From: Andalucia godoyi | Lineage: Eukaryota > Discoba > Jakobea > Jakobida > Andaluciidae | Length of the DNA: 64,000 nt | NCBI GenBank assembly: GCA_009859145.1 | Contig: VRVR01000040.1 | Coordinates: forward strand, 210,770-274,769 | Direction of reading: 5' to 3' | In this document: one piece after another, positions 47,721-57,891 of the stretch | Numbering within the stretch: the first letter of the stretch is position 1 | How the letters are laid out: every line of letters begins with the position of its first letter | Translations under genes and position numbers: made by a program | Notes under the pieces: model-generated | What the model saw: only the letters and a program-made list of their open reading frames with translations | Told to the model about the DNA's origin: nothing | The model's database searches: none

Positions 47721-50639
47721 ATGCTGTGGCGTCGACCGCATGTTTCGTTCCTGATTGTCCTTTGTCTGTGCTTGCTGACTGCATATGCTAACGCTGCTGC
47801 TACGGGACCACTGAAAACTCTGATGTGTGCAAACGCCCAATTCTTCAATGCAATGACCATGCAGTGCGAGGTGTGCCCGACTGGCCAAGTAACATCTGCT
47901 GACGGAGCGTCATGTACATGCGCACGGCCAATGATTATTGCGTTCAATGCAGACAGAGCCACGATCGCGTCGTGTCAGTCCTGTCCGACAAACCAAGTTG
48001 CAGATGCAATGCAGCAGACTTGCATCACCTGTCCTTCGGGAACGTCCAATACGACTGGAGGATGCGTGTGTGCTGTCAATCAGTTTACCGTTTCTTCAGG
48101 GACTATCGGAGCTTGCGAGGCTTGCCAGTCGAATCAAAAGCCATCCTCGAGCGGCTTCGGGTGCGTGGACTGTCCCGATCCCGTGCGTATGACGTACGAC
48201 ACGGTCAACCAGCTCAACTGCCAATGCCCTTCCGGATTTGTTGATGCAAACGGCGCCTGCGTGTCGACGAACACGACATCGGATCCGTCATTGGGAGGAT
48301 ATCTGTCGCTTGGAACGGCAGGGTTCGTTTCTTACAAGACCATTGGGGTTACCTTTTCTTCTGGACTGCTCCAGTACTACTATGTTTCTGCGTTCCAGAG
48401 ATGTGCTTTCAGTAACAATCAAACGGCGTGTCATGAACTGGTGAACCTGTGCGTGCTACAGTTGTATGATCAATCCACACGACCATGTCAAGCATATCTT
48501 GCCGTTTATTCGCGCGCTTCGTCGACTGCTGTGAACGGAGTGAATGGATGGCCGAACAATGTCCCATGGCTGTTCTTTGCCACCGGATACGATCCGTCAT
48601 CCGACAAATCCTACTCTCAGAAGTTCGCACTCTCTGCTTCTGGAACAAAGGTCACCCAACTGCCGTTCTGGCTTGCAGTGTACGACATAAACGGGCTGTT
48701 TTTGGGCTGGAATCAGTTGGGAGGTGAGCTTCTGCTGTGCCCTGGCAACCCGCTGGCCCAGATCCAGTATCTTCGTTTTGGATTCGACACGACCATTGAC
48801 TGCAATTTCGTCTTGGAGACAGTGCTACGATGGGCCTCGTCGCGTTTCTTTGAGCTATATTTGCTGGATTCAGACAACGTCATGCGTGCTGTTCCAGTCG
48901 ATGCCGGTACGGGAACGTATGTTCGACGATTTTTTGTGTACGACAATCTCAGTGGCCAAGCTCCTATTGGTTCTGTTCCACAATACGTTCGCGTGGCCAA
49001 GAAGTTTTCTCTTGCTGTGAATTTGCGCACAGATTCCCTATCTCAAATTTATATGCCTGTTTTGAAGGTTACATATGTTGAAAGTGCAATGTTGTCGCCG
49101 AGCGCGCCGACCGTTCCGTATGCAAACATCACTACAAAATCGCCGACGTCGTCTTCACCCAGTACGAGTTTTGTCACAACCTACACCATGGATTACTCGG
49201 AATTCCTGACACGTATCTTGATTGCCTTCATTTTCATTGGCATCTTTATGCTGATTGCATGGGCGTTTCGAATGTTTGTGTTTGTGCGATGCCGCATGTC
49301 TTCGAATCTCGATGGCGAGTGGTTCCTGCGCGCGATTATTTCGCTTGTCAGCACAGCCGGCGATTTCCTTTTTCTCTTTGTTGTGGGAGTGTCCATTTAT
49401 TTCTGGGTGGTCTTCAAGTACCAGTCGGACATCTCCCTGCTGATTCCCCCGAATTCGGTGACGACGATGTTTTATACCATAATCGTTGTGTGCTTGGTTG
49501 GTAAGACTTTGAATCTTGTGATGCAGATGCTGATTCAGTCCCGCATCGATGTCTTTTTTGTGGACTGGGAGAAAACGCGGGGTAGATTTGTTGCGAAACA
49601 GCCTGGCCAACGAGGGAAAATGGCTCCTGTGAGTATTTGGAGAACGTTGTTTGTTGCGAATGAATGGAACGAATTGCAGACTATCCGGAAAACATCCTTG
49701 GAATTGACTCTTTTTCTTCTGGTGCTGGTTTTGATCGGTTTTGATGTCATCTCCTGGGCCACACCGGTTCCGAGCGGTTCCGACATCACGACAACAACCA
49801 CCAATCCGTTGTTGCGATTCGCAGTCACCACCCTATTTTGGTTTGTTTTTGTTATCGGACAGTTGTTGCTGAATTGGCTTATCATTCATCGATTCATCAG
49901 TAATCCATTGACGGATTTTGTTGATCTCGTCTCACTCGCAAACATTTCCGTGTTTATATTGAGAGAATCGCACCATGGCTACTACATTCACGGTAGATCG
50001 GTGCATCCGAATTCCGATGCAACGATGTTGGAACTCCGGCATAACATGCAGAAGGAAGAGGACAATGTGGTGGCCCAGCGAGGGATGATGCCGGATTCCG
50101 ATTGCCAGACGTTTGAGATGTTTATCACGGCAGACACGCGCCAGGAGTTGAACGACATGCTCTGGTTCCGCATCGCAGAATTCATCATGCAGCGAGACAA
50201 TCCTGCCAGCGTTCGCGGTGGAACAGCTGCCAAAATGTCGCGCTTGCCGACCGTGAACCTTGTGAAACAGTACGTCAGCATGAATCGGTGCTTGAAGTCG
50301 TTCATCGATCGAATTCAGACCAGCCCAGATCATGTTCGTCTGCGATCGTTCTGGCACAGGGCATTCGGCATCCCTCCCGATGTGTCCGCATTTCAGAAAG
50401 ACATTTTCTTTTACGACGATCCTGACTGTTTCTCGTCCATTTTGTTGTTTGGAATGGAGTGGAATCTGGTGTTCTTCAATCTTCTTTTGTTTTGTGTTGT
50501 CGATTGGTCGATCCAGAATATTGTACTTTCCGCGATCATCACCTGGCTGGTCGACAAGGTCTACATTTTTCTGCGGGGATGGCTTGGGGAGCGCAACTTG
50601 TCGGAAAAGACGCTTATTGACGGCAGATTTTTGCTTTAA
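47721..50639 (+). CDS. TMEM67: meckelin (TMEM67/MKS3), ciliary transition-zone receptor
   Basis: 972 residues, close to the human 995. Signal peptide HVSFLIVLCLCLLTAYANAA, then a Cys-rich extracellular region (about 30-205) with repeated CPxG/CxxC units (CPTGQVTSADGASCTC). The long beta-rich ectodomain follows and, from about 495, seven or so membrane segments. DVFFVDWEKTRG and NEWNELQTIR are conserved meckelin phrases, as is LVSLANISVFILRESHHGYY and the ADTRQELNDML region near the end. Meckelin is part of the MKS module that gates the cilium. Its presence is the strongest sign that this organism builds cilia. Confidence 0.93.
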   Translation: MLWRRPHVSFLIVLCLCLLTAYANAAATGPLKTLMCANAQFFNAMTMQCEVCPTGQVTSADGASCTCARPMIIAFNADRATIASCQSCPTNQVADAMQQTCITCPSGTSNTTGGCVCAVNQFTVSSGTIGACEACQSNQKPSSSGFGCVDCPDPVRMTYDTVNQLNCQCPSGFVDANGACVSTNTTSDPSLGGYLSLGTAGFVSYKTIGVTFSSGLLQYYYVSAFQRCAFSNNQTACHELVNLCVLQLYDQSTRPCQAYLAVYSRASSTAVNGVNGWPNNVPWLFFATGYDPSSDKSYSQKFALSASGTKVTQLPFWLAVYDINGLFLGWNQLGGELLLCPGNPLAQIQYLRFGFDTTIDCNFVLETVLRWASSRFFELYLLDSDNVMRAVPVDAGTGTYVRRFFVYDNLSGQAPIGSVPQYVRVAKKFSLAVNLRTDSLSQIYMPVLKVTYVESAMLSPSAPTVPYANITTKSPTSSSPSTSFVTTYTMDYSEFLTRILIAFIFIGIFMLIAWAFRMFVFVRCRMSSNLDGEWFLRAIISLVSTAGDFLFLFVVGVSIYFWVVFKYQSDISLLIPPNSVTTMFYTIIVVCLVGKTLNLVMQMLIQSRIDVFFVDWEKTRGRFVAKQPGQRGKMAPVSIWRTLFVANEWNELQTIRKTSLELTLFLLVLVLIGFDVISWATPVPSGSDITTTTTNPLLRFAVTTLFWFVFVIGQLLLNWLIIHRFISNPLTDFVDLVSLANISVFILRESHHGYYIHGRSVHPNSDATMLELRHNMQKEEDNVVAQRGMMPDSDCQTFEMFITADTRQELNDMLWFRIAEFIMQRDNPASVRGGTAAKMSRLPTVNLVKQYVSMNRCLKSFIDRIQTSPDHVRLRSFWHRAFGIPPDVSAFQKDIFFYDDPDCFSSILLFGMEWNLVFFNLLLFCVVDWSIQNIVLSAIITWLVDKVYIFLRGWLGERNLSEKTLIDGRFLL

Positions 50640-50897
50640 GTCCCTCCCCTCCCCTTTTTTTTTCTTTCTCTTCTTCTTGTATATTGAACATGGAAAGGGA
50701 AAGAAATTGTCTTGTTCTTTTATATTTTATTTTTGATTTTTTGGTTGCTCCCTTATGTATTGAATGAAAAATAAACCAAATAAAAATAAATAAATACTAA
50801 CAATAATTTAATTTAAAAAAAACTCTCCCTTCACTCAAATAAATAAACTGTAATGCATCGGCGCTCTGGCGGAAGACATCTGGGATGCACCAGGCAT
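50640..50897. other. convergent spacer
   Basis: AT-rich with runs of AAATAAATAAATA; 3' ends of two convergent genes. No gene seen. Confidence 0.6.
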
Positions 50898-52331
50898 CTA
50901 AGGAACCATGACAATGTCTCGCCCCGCCTCTGCTTCAAACATTTCCAGCTGTCCCACACGGCTTCGGGCCAGAAGCGCAGCCGCGGAATTCGGGGCCTTT
51001 TCCGTTGCAGAAATCCGATAGATGGAAAAATTCAGAATCGCAAACACCCCGCAAACGAAAAGGGAAGCAGCAGGCACCGCCCACATCGACCACGCCGCAT
51101 TTGTCGAAGCAACTGCGTTGAACAAAAACGGGTATGTTGCACATCCTGCGATCGAACCGAGCAAATGCAGCGCGATGGCTGCGGTCGCAACCTCCTCCCG
51201 CGCTGCTTCATCGGTCGTAATTTGAGACACCACTCGAACAGACAACGGGAAGAAGGCGCCAAGAGCTCCAAACAGACCAATCCCGACAACGTAAACCGCA
51301 GTGTTCGACGCAAAGGCGAGCATGAGAGAGCCCACCAAGGCGCAGACAAGGGCAGTCAGTGTCATGATCCGCGGCCCAAAGATTTCTCCAGAAATTTTGC
51401 TGGCAAGCATCAGAGAAAAGAACGCGGCAGTCGCCGAGTTGAGGGCGAGGCTCAGCGCATACGTCGTCCCCGCAGAGGAAGCAAACGACCTCTCCAAAAG
51501 GTCAAAGTACGCGATGGTCGGCACTGCAGCTAATGCGTAGCTCGCAAGGAAGCTGCAGACTACCCACAAACGGAAGAACGGTACGTGCAGCGCTGAAAAC
51601 AGTATGGATCCAAGAGGATTCAATTTCGTCAGAGAAAAAGCAGATTGGTCCACGGCCACATTCTTCTGGCGGAAGACAAGCTCACTGTTTGGGCCGTTCA
51701 TCAACATGAAAACGGAAACCGCTGCTACGAACACGGTCCACACTGCAAGAATAAAAAACAGAATTTGGAACGAGTGGGTCATACCGACTGCCCAGATCCA
51801 GGCAGCACTCAGCAAACTCCCAAAAATCAGTGCGGATCGAACACCGGCAAAGTGGTGAACGGCAAAGTACTTGGAGACTGCGTCGGGGGCCAGAATCGTT
51901 CGGTTGCCGACAGAAGCCAGTGCTTTTTCTCCAACCACCAGATTGGAAACAATCGTGAATCCAACAGAGCAGCCGATGATGGCCGTTCCCACATACGCCA
52001 GAGGCAGAACGGCCGTGTTGAAGACGACGCCCAGCAGGAATATGCCCATAAAGCAAGCAAAAAATGACGTAAGGAATGCAACTCGTCGACTGAACAAACC
52101 AGCCAGAAGACAAAACACCGGAACCGCACAGAATTCCACCACGTGCATAAGACCAAAGGACAGCGCATTCGCAAACACGCTCTTGCTTAGATCGTTATCC
52201 GTAACATCCATGAGATACAGCGGAAGCACTATTCTGTGTATCGTCAATGCTAACATGATGCAAAACGTGATCAGCGTGATCCTCGACGTATCCTTGAAGA
52301 TACTGCCGAAGGACGGGGCTAGAGAACTCAT
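50898..52331 (-). CDS. major facilitator superfamily transporter
   Basis: 477 residues with 12 membrane segments. ATG 52331 places a short polar N-terminus before span 1 (SRITLITFCIMLALTIHRIV). The loop after span 2 reads LFSRRVAFLTSFFA instead of the strict GxLaDrxGrr, a weakened motif A. Spans 7-12 begin at about residue 265. No substrate can be assigned. The gene lies head to tail with the F-box gene upstream on the same strand. It differs from the other MFS gene in having no long central loop. Confidence 0.82.
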   Translation of the reverse strand: MSSLAPSFGSIFKDTSRITLITFCIMLALTIHRIVLPLYLMDVTDNDLSKSVFANALSFGLMHVVEFCAVPVFCLLAGLFSRRVAFLTSFFACFMGIFLLGVVFNTAVLPLAYVGTAIIGCSVGFTIVSNLVVGEKALASVGNRTILAPDAVSKYFAVHHFAGVRSALIFGSLLSAAWIWAVGMTHSFQILFFILAVWTVFVAAVSVFMLMNGPNSELVFRQKNVAVDQSAFSLTKLNPLGSILFSALHVPFFRLWVVCSFLASYALAAVPTIAYFDLLERSFASSAGTTYALSLALNSATAAFFSLMLASKISGEIFGPRIMTLTALVCALVGSLMLAFASNTAVYVVGIGLFGALGAFFPLSVRVVSQITTDEAAREEVATAAIALHLLGSIAGCATYPFLFNAVASTNAAWSMWAVPAASLFVCGVFAILNFSIYRISATEKAPNSAAALLARSRVGQLEMFEAEAGRDIVMVP

Positions 52332-52695
52332 TCTATATCCTTTGGTTCGACCGGTTAAAAAACAAAAAAACAAATAGCGATGACGAGTGTGTGTGAGGGA
52401 GAGGGGAATGAAAAAAACAATAACAATAAAATCTTCGTCTTTTTTGTCTGTTCGACGACACAGAAGAAGCAACGTTTCCGTTCTCTCTGCTCTCGTTTTT
52501 GTTTGTCTCCATAGCCACCATACAAAGCGGAGGGGAAACGCTTGCAGAGATGAACTGGAAGTCGTCCCAAGTGGCCGCTTCGATCGAAAACGGACTGTCA
52601 ACACAAACTCGAAGTGCATTTGCAGCTTCTCAACCAACCAGCAGCCTGCAGAAGAACGTCTACCAATTTGTTGGAAGACGCGCGCTAGACGCGCT
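52332..52695. other. spacer between MFS and F-box genes
   Basis: 364 bases, including (A)-rich sequence near 52360-52370. The minus-strand MFS frame is open upward to 52637 but looks like leader. A plus-strand frame (52499-52750) overlaps the F-box 3' end and is not supported. Confidence 0.45.
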
Positions 52696-53931
52696 TCACG
52701 TGAAAGGGCGCGCTTCTTCTCCTTGGAAGAACGAGAACATACTCAGGTGAGACCGGGGATCCACAGTCATCGTTCCGATTCTTTCGACGGAAATCTGCCT
52801 TGAGTTCGTGGCCGTTTTCTGCCTGTCTGAAGAGTCCATACAGAAAGGCAAGAGCTGACCGGAAATTTCGACTCTGGAATTTCTGTGACGTGTCAGATCG
52901 TCCGCGGAACGCGACGGCAGCGAGTCTTCGCATGCAATCAAGTGGCAAGCGGCTTGGATGGCTGTGCTGAGTGCGTCGAGGACTTCATCCGAACACTGAA
53001 TCAACTGGACGCGTTGCAGATTCGGGCAATGCTTAACCATCCATGCTGCAATTGGCACATCTATGATCCTAGAATCCAGGCGACTACTTTGCAACGGTCC
53101 TGGAACGTCGCGAGGCAAGGATCCACCAATGCCATTGACTTGAGCATTGGCCAAATGGTCCGTCGGTGGCTCCTCCCCAAAGCCGACTACAGAAGATTCC
53201 GCTTGCAACCGTCTGAGATATCCGTCCAGCAGCGACGGGGTATGGATGGAAAGCGTTTCCGCAGCAGTGTCACTGGGATCGAGTTTCCATCTCGGAAGAA
53301 GCCACCTGCCATTCCACCGATTCGTATCCAAACCACCCAAGTTGAAGCATCGAAGGATTCGAATTGTTGCTACGTGAGGACAGATTGGAAACCGTGATTC
53401 GTAGGTTCCAAAGAACACTTGCGGAGAAACCATGCATCCCTGAAACAACATGCAGTCAAACGTCCAAACACGATCCTGCATCGACCGGCAGATGGGCACA
53501 CCGTGCTTTGCGCTCACTGTTCTCGGAAGATAAAAGCCCGGTTTCCAGCACGAGGGAGCATGGATCAATATTTGCTGAAACCGCTTCCACGATGAAATGA
53601 CGACAACCAAATCGGGATACAGTCTAAGAAACGACAGAATGCGGAGCAGTACATCCGACGGGAGTTGACGAAGAGACCAAGGATTTTGTTCTCTCGGTTT
53701 TCGATTAGAAGCAAATTTCTGTGCCGATTCTTGCCCGGCAGCCACATTCTTGTCATGAACAGTCCTGTTGATTCGGAGCTTTTGCGTTTGAAAAAGACTG
53801 CTCCCAATATGGGACATGTACTGATCTTTGCTATGGACGTTATCGTGTTTGGGCGCAACGGTTTGCGACTGCGAGAGCTGCAAATTCTGTCGCCGCGCCG
53901 CAATTCTGGCTGCCAAGTCCAGCGGATTCAT
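52696..53931 (-). CDS. F-box protein
   Basis: 411 residues from ATG 53931. An F-box is visible at about 90-130 (WSLRQLPSDVLLRILSFLRL, then WKRFQQILIHAPSCWKP). The remainder resembles a degenerate leucine-rich region (CPNLQRVQLIQCSDEVLDAL). F-box proteins recruit substrates to SCF ubiquitin ligases. The frame remains open to 54081, where 15-20 codons would come from repeat copy B, so an N-terminal extension derived from the repeat is possible but less likely than the internal start. Confidence 0.78.
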   Translation of the reverse strand: MNPLDLAARIAARRQNLQLSQSQTVAPKHDNVHSKDQYMSHIGSSLFQTQKLRINRTVHDKNVAAGQESAQKFASNRKPREQNPWSLRQLPSDVLLRILSFLRLYPDLVVVISSWKRFQQILIHAPSCWKPGFYLPRTVSAKHGVPICRSMQDRVWTFDCMLFQGCMVSPQVFFGTYESRFPICPHVATIRILRCFNLGGLDTNRWNGRWLLPRWKLDPSDTAAETLSIHTPSLLDGYLRRLQAESSVVGFGEEPPTDHLANAQVNGIGGSLPRDVPGPLQSSRLDSRIIDVPIAAWMVKHCPNLQRVQLIQCSDEVLDALSTAIQAACHLIACEDSLPSRSADDLTRHRNSRVEISGQLLPFCMDSSDRQKTATNSRQISVERIGTMTVDPRSHLSMFSFFQGEEARPFT

Positions 53932-54033
53932 CGTGATTTTCTGGAAATGAAGGAATGGGCAATGCGTGGGGCGAGTTCGAAGTGTAGAAAGGCAGTAAAA
54001 CCAGACTGCAAAAAGGACGTCTGGCAGCTTTTG

Positions 54034-54345
54034 TGCATCAACGTTGAGCATCAAGCAACAGAATTTTCCTACCGTAGTCATGTCAAATTCCTCTCTTTTC
54101 CTTTCTGTTTTTTTACATTTTTAATCGATCCCTCAAGCACCACCTCTCATCAGAGACAAAGACAAAAACATCGCATGGCTCCAAAGAGGGATGTTCCCAA
54201 CAAACGCAAACCGGCCATGCCCGATGATGCCGAGAACCAAGAAACTCGTGGTTGCGACGACCCTTTGACGCAGAGCAATCTGCATTGAGGAGGTGGTGCT
54301 CGCCCCAAACTGGATCTGTCTTTGGCGACAGCGTAGCCGATGACC
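54034..54345 (+). repeat. Fanzor-associated dispersed repeat, copy B (inverted relative to A and C)
   Basis: Starts GCATCAACGTTGAGC near 54035 and ends GCCGATGACC at 54345. The core (54130-54300) is nearly identical to copies A and C, including both arms of the 11-bp stem. It lacks a 30-base T/A-rich segment present in A and C just before the terminal hairpin region. Internally open for a 37-residue peptide (MAPKRDVPNKRKP...), also open in C, broken in A. Lies between the F-box gene and the end of beta'-COP. Confidence 0.9.
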
Positions 54346-54528
54346 AACGAGCGGTGGGAAAAGGTGACGACAAATCATGCAGTGCGCAGATTCGAGAGCG
54401 GGAATTTCCTGTTCTGGCAGAAAAGTCGGGGGGATATCCCCTGCTCCCTTTTTGTGTCGTGAACAGCTGAACATCGATCTTTTTCGCAAATCTTTATTGG
54501 TCATGCACAAAATAAGAAGACCTGGGCA

Positions 54529-57396
54529 TTAAGAATCACCCCATTGATCATCCTCTTCCATAAACTCATCTTCGTCCTCGACCTTGGGGTCGGTAGCAGC
54601 CTCTCGCGCAACGGGAGCAGCGCTGGCCGACAGTGGGGCAGCTGGCGAGCTCGCTACTGCAGCTGAGAAGAACGCACGAGCTGCGGTGCTCGGAGCTGCC
54701 TGTGCAGGACTAGCCATTGCCACTTGGTGGGGTACAGATGCGGGAGAATGTGCACCTCGCGTCGGCGAACTTGCAATGGAAGCTGGGGAATTTCCAACGG
54801 GCGACGGCAACGCATCGACAAGTGCTGGCGCGGAGGGCGCGGATTGTGTTGACGCAGATTCACCAACACTCCCTCCATCAGCGGCTTCTTCAGAGTGTTC
54901 CACAGTATCTGAGAGCGGCGATTCCGCATTCGCGCCTGCATCACCATTCTGTGCAGTCGCCATCACTTCCGACCAACCAGGAAACATGTTTGGGTACTCG
55001 ACAGGATCTGCCAGTGCCCGTGCATGGATGCTCGCATTTTCGCCTCCCAGGAACGACTTCCACTGGGAGAGCAACTCCGGCACCTTCAGAGGACAGTACG
55101 TACGAGCGAACAGACATGCTTCTGGGACTCGATCTTGATCAATGAGGATGGCCAAGCATCGGTCCAGACTGCCCATGACAAACGCTGCGGTAAATGCAAC
55201 ATTGTACACACGCTTGGAGATGGCCAAATCGCACAGAGTCGTCAGTTTTGCGACGTCATTCGAGGTGGTGTATAGCAACAACAGGCCGCCAAGATCCGAT
55301 CCTCGAAGCAAACACGTTTCTGCCAACACAAAATCCGATTTGCTGATTGCCAAATCTGCAACAGACCGGTACTTCACATCGGACGTCGTACGGTCTGCAA
55401 TTTCCACTGCAAGATCCAACTTTCCCAGTTCGATTGCTAGCTCGAACCGCAATTCAAGATCAGAAGTGAACTCCAACGCAAGATCCAGAAGGCCAAGCGA
55501 CTTGAGGAATGGAGCAAGAATGGATGAGAATTCCGCAAGTCCGGAAAGGCGAGAACGGAGGTCCGCAATCGCGGAGACGTCAGCCTCCGCAACAACAACA
55601 CGCTGAACAACATCCAGTAGTGCAGAGGGAATTCGATACGACGTCACTGCTCTTTCCTTATCCATCAGTAACACCCTGTCTTCCTTCGGGACGAACCCAA
55701 GCCAGAACGACGCAAATCGGTCACAGACGCATATCGTAATGGATCCTTTCGGTGACCAGATTTGCAGTTTGCCGGACTTGTTGAGGGACATGAATAAAGA
55801 CTCCACAAACTGCCCGTCACGGATCTTGTCAGAGATCTCATCCAGCAGCTCGAAAGATTCCTCGATGCCGGTGTCGGGTGCGGCTGGTGTTTCCGCAAGA
55901 TACGTCGATACCGCCTCGCGATTGTAACGCAACAAATACGTTGAAGAATCGCAAACCAGCGCGACATGGGTTCCCTGGTCATTCCACACCACCTTTTTGG
56001 GTACGACATCAATACGACGAACCAACGTTCCAGGACGTGTCCAGTCATAGAACAAAACCGCATCCGTTAATCGAACGCCAAGAAGCGGGCCACCGAACAA
56101 TCCCTCTACAGTACCGGATGGTCGAAAGCTCGAGGCAGTGTCCTCTTCAAAATTACGATATGTAATGATAGACCCGCTTCGAAGAACGCCAAATGACCCA
56201 GAGGCAGCCGACGACCATGCAAAATGTGAACCCTGGCCAAACGTCTTGCTTCGCCAAGCAATGGCTGTGTAAACTACCCAGTCATTGTCACCAAAGAGTG
56301 CTGCAACAAACCGTCCTTGAGGATCATGTTTGATGAATCGAGGAGGAGTCTCGCAAGTTCCAAGGTCCTTGCCACTCAAAGAGAGACGTTCTCCGTCCGC
56401 AACTCCCGTGATGCCTTTGATTTGCACTTGAGAGACCTCCAGCTGATTGACAAGAATGCACTTTCCCGACAACAGGTCCAAGCTGGCAACTGGAACTTGC
56501 TTGGCCAATCTCAAAATAACAGATCCTTCGTCAAAGCCAATTGCAATCTTACGAGAGCTACGGAACATGGAGAGGCACCACGCCCTTTCGAGAGCATAAT
56601 CCAAAGTTTTTTCCAAACGATATGTCTGCGAATTCCAAATCTTCACGGAGCCATCTTCAGATCCGGAAATGATGATCGGAAGGTCGTGGTGGAACGACAC
56701 AAAGGTCACATTGTGCGAATGGGCATCCAACGTCTGCACACACGACTTTGCTTGATAGTCCCACACCCGAACCTGTCGATCGTCGCCGCCGGATACCAGA
56801 TAGGGCTTGTCCGAACCGGGATAGTACTCCACGCAATTCACTCCTTTCTCGTGTCCTTCAAGAGTTTGGTAAGGTCTTGTAGTGCCGATTCCCCACACTT
56901 TGATGGTACGGTCGAGCGAAGCCGTTGCGAACGTGGACGGATCTTTCGGATTGAGCGTTACTTGCATCACAAAATGACTGTGACCTTCGTACACCGCCGT
57001 GCACTTCCAGCCCTGATCCCAGTTCCACTGCGCAACAGTCGTGTCGTCGGAGGCAGTCAGAATCAACGGAAGAGTCGGATGGACCGCGATGGACCGCAAG
57101 TAATCCTGATGGGCCTGAAATTCCACAACTTTTTCCATGGTGTTGTAGTGAAAAACGCGCACCATCAAATCATCGGATCCCACAACAAACCATTGCTTGC
57201 GCGGAATGAACTTCGCCGCACGTATCGGAAGAGTGCTGACCTCGAATGTTCGATGCAGCTGCGCCGTCACATAGTTCCACAGATGCACAACTCCATTGTA
57301 CATCGCAACCAGCATCCAAGGTTCGGTAGGATGTACATCAATTGCCTTGACACGCTCCGAGCGCGACAAAAACTTCCGCTTGACGTCCAACTTCAT
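54529..57396 (-). CDS. COPB2: coatomer beta' subunit (beta'-COP)
   Basis: 955 residues from ATG 57396. The opening MKLDVKRKFLSRSERVKAID and HPTEPWMLVAMYNGVVHLWN are diagnostic of beta'-COP. The first WD40 propeller covers about 1-300, a second about 310-590, then an alpha-solenoid (about 600-800) that pairs with alpha-COP. The C-terminal tail (800-955) is Ala/Ser/Pro-rich and ends in acidic residues (DEDEFMEEDDQWGDS). It is part of the COPI coat for Golgi-to-ER and intra-Golgi traffic and binds dilysine cargo signals. Slightly longer than the human protein (906). Confidence 0.95.
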   Translation of the reverse strand: MKLDVKRKFLSRSERVKAIDVHPTEPWMLVAMYNGVVHLWNYVTAQLHRTFEVSTLPIRAAKFIPRKQWFVVGSDDLMVRVFHYNTMEKVVEFQAHQDYLRSIAVHPTLPLILTASDDTTVAQWNWDQGWKCTAVYEGHSHFVMQVTLNPKDPSTFATASLDRTIKVWGIGTTRPYQTLEGHEKGVNCVEYYPGSDKPYLVSGGDDRQVRVWDYQAKSCVQTLDAHSHNVTFVSFHHDLPIIISGSEDGSVKIWNSQTYRLEKTLDYALERAWCLSMFRSSRKIAIGFDEGSVILRLAKQVPVASLDLLSGKCILVNQLEVSQVQIKGITGVADGERLSLSGKDLGTCETPPRFIKHDPQGRFVAALFGDNDWVVYTAIAWRSKTFGQGSHFAWSSAASGSFGVLRSGSIITYRNFEEDTASSFRPSGTVEGLFGGPLLGVRLTDAVLFYDWTRPGTLVRRIDVVPKKVVWNDQGTHVALVCDSSTYLLRYNREAVSTYLAETPAAPDTGIEESFELLDEISDKIRDGQFVESLFMSLNKSGKLQIWSPKGSITICVCDRFASFWLGFVPKEDRVLLMDKERAVTSYRIPSALLDVVQRVVVAEADVSAIADLRSRLSGLAEFSSILAPFLKSLGLLDLALEFTSDLELRFELAIELGKLDLAVEIADRTTSDVKYRSVADLAISKSDFVLAETCLLRGSDLGGLLLLYTTSNDVAKLTTLCDLAISKRVYNVAFTAAFVMGSLDRCLAILIDQDRVPEACLFARTYCPLKVPELLSQWKSFLGGENASIHARALADPVEYPNMFPGWSEVMATAQNGDAGANAESPLSDTVEHSEEAADGGSVGESASTQSAPSAPALVDALPSPVGNSPASIASSPTRGAHSPASVPHQVAMASPAQAAPSTAARAFFSAAVASSPAAPLSASAAPVAREAATDPKVEDEDEFMEEDDQWGDS

Positions 57397-57891
57397 TACT
57401 GCACACGCACACACGCACACACGCAGAGGAACTGAGATACACCACAAATCTCACAAAATCCACAAAACTGCAGAGATGGCGCAGAGTGGGAAATCCAATA
57501 AAGCATAGGAAATGGACAAAAAGCTGGGTCGAGAACGAAATTTCGAAGGACAAAAAAGAAAACAGTCAGCACTGACATGACATTTTCGCTCAGTATCAGG
57601 TGATGCTGGCTACGCACTTTTTCACAGATGACCTTCGTTGTCCTTTTTTATAAATTTATGCTTCGGGTGCCGAAACGTACACAATCATCAATGAAAGTGC
57701 CTGCCACCAAGCCATTGTTCCCGTATTGCTGGGTTTCTTTTTATTTTCATTTTATTTCCGCCGTCACTGATTTCTGCGTTTGTACCGTTCCTTTTCACGC
57801 TCAATAACATCTTTTTTTCCCTCTTCGCCTCTGCCCCTCCTGAACGCTTTATTCTTTATTCTTTTTTTTTTTTTTTGAGCATCACTGCACC
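57397..57891. other. divergent intergenic region
   Basis: Contains CACACGCACACACGCACAC leader sequence next to beta'-COP and a T-run (57866-57880) before the secreted-protein gene. No gene seen. Confidence 0.55.

Noticed and set aside
54173..54290. 37-residue ORF (MAPKRDVPNKRKP...) inside the repeat as a real gene
   Set aside because: Copies are so similar that an open frame is expected by descent, and copy A breaks it with a 2-base insertion. No evidence of coding selection.
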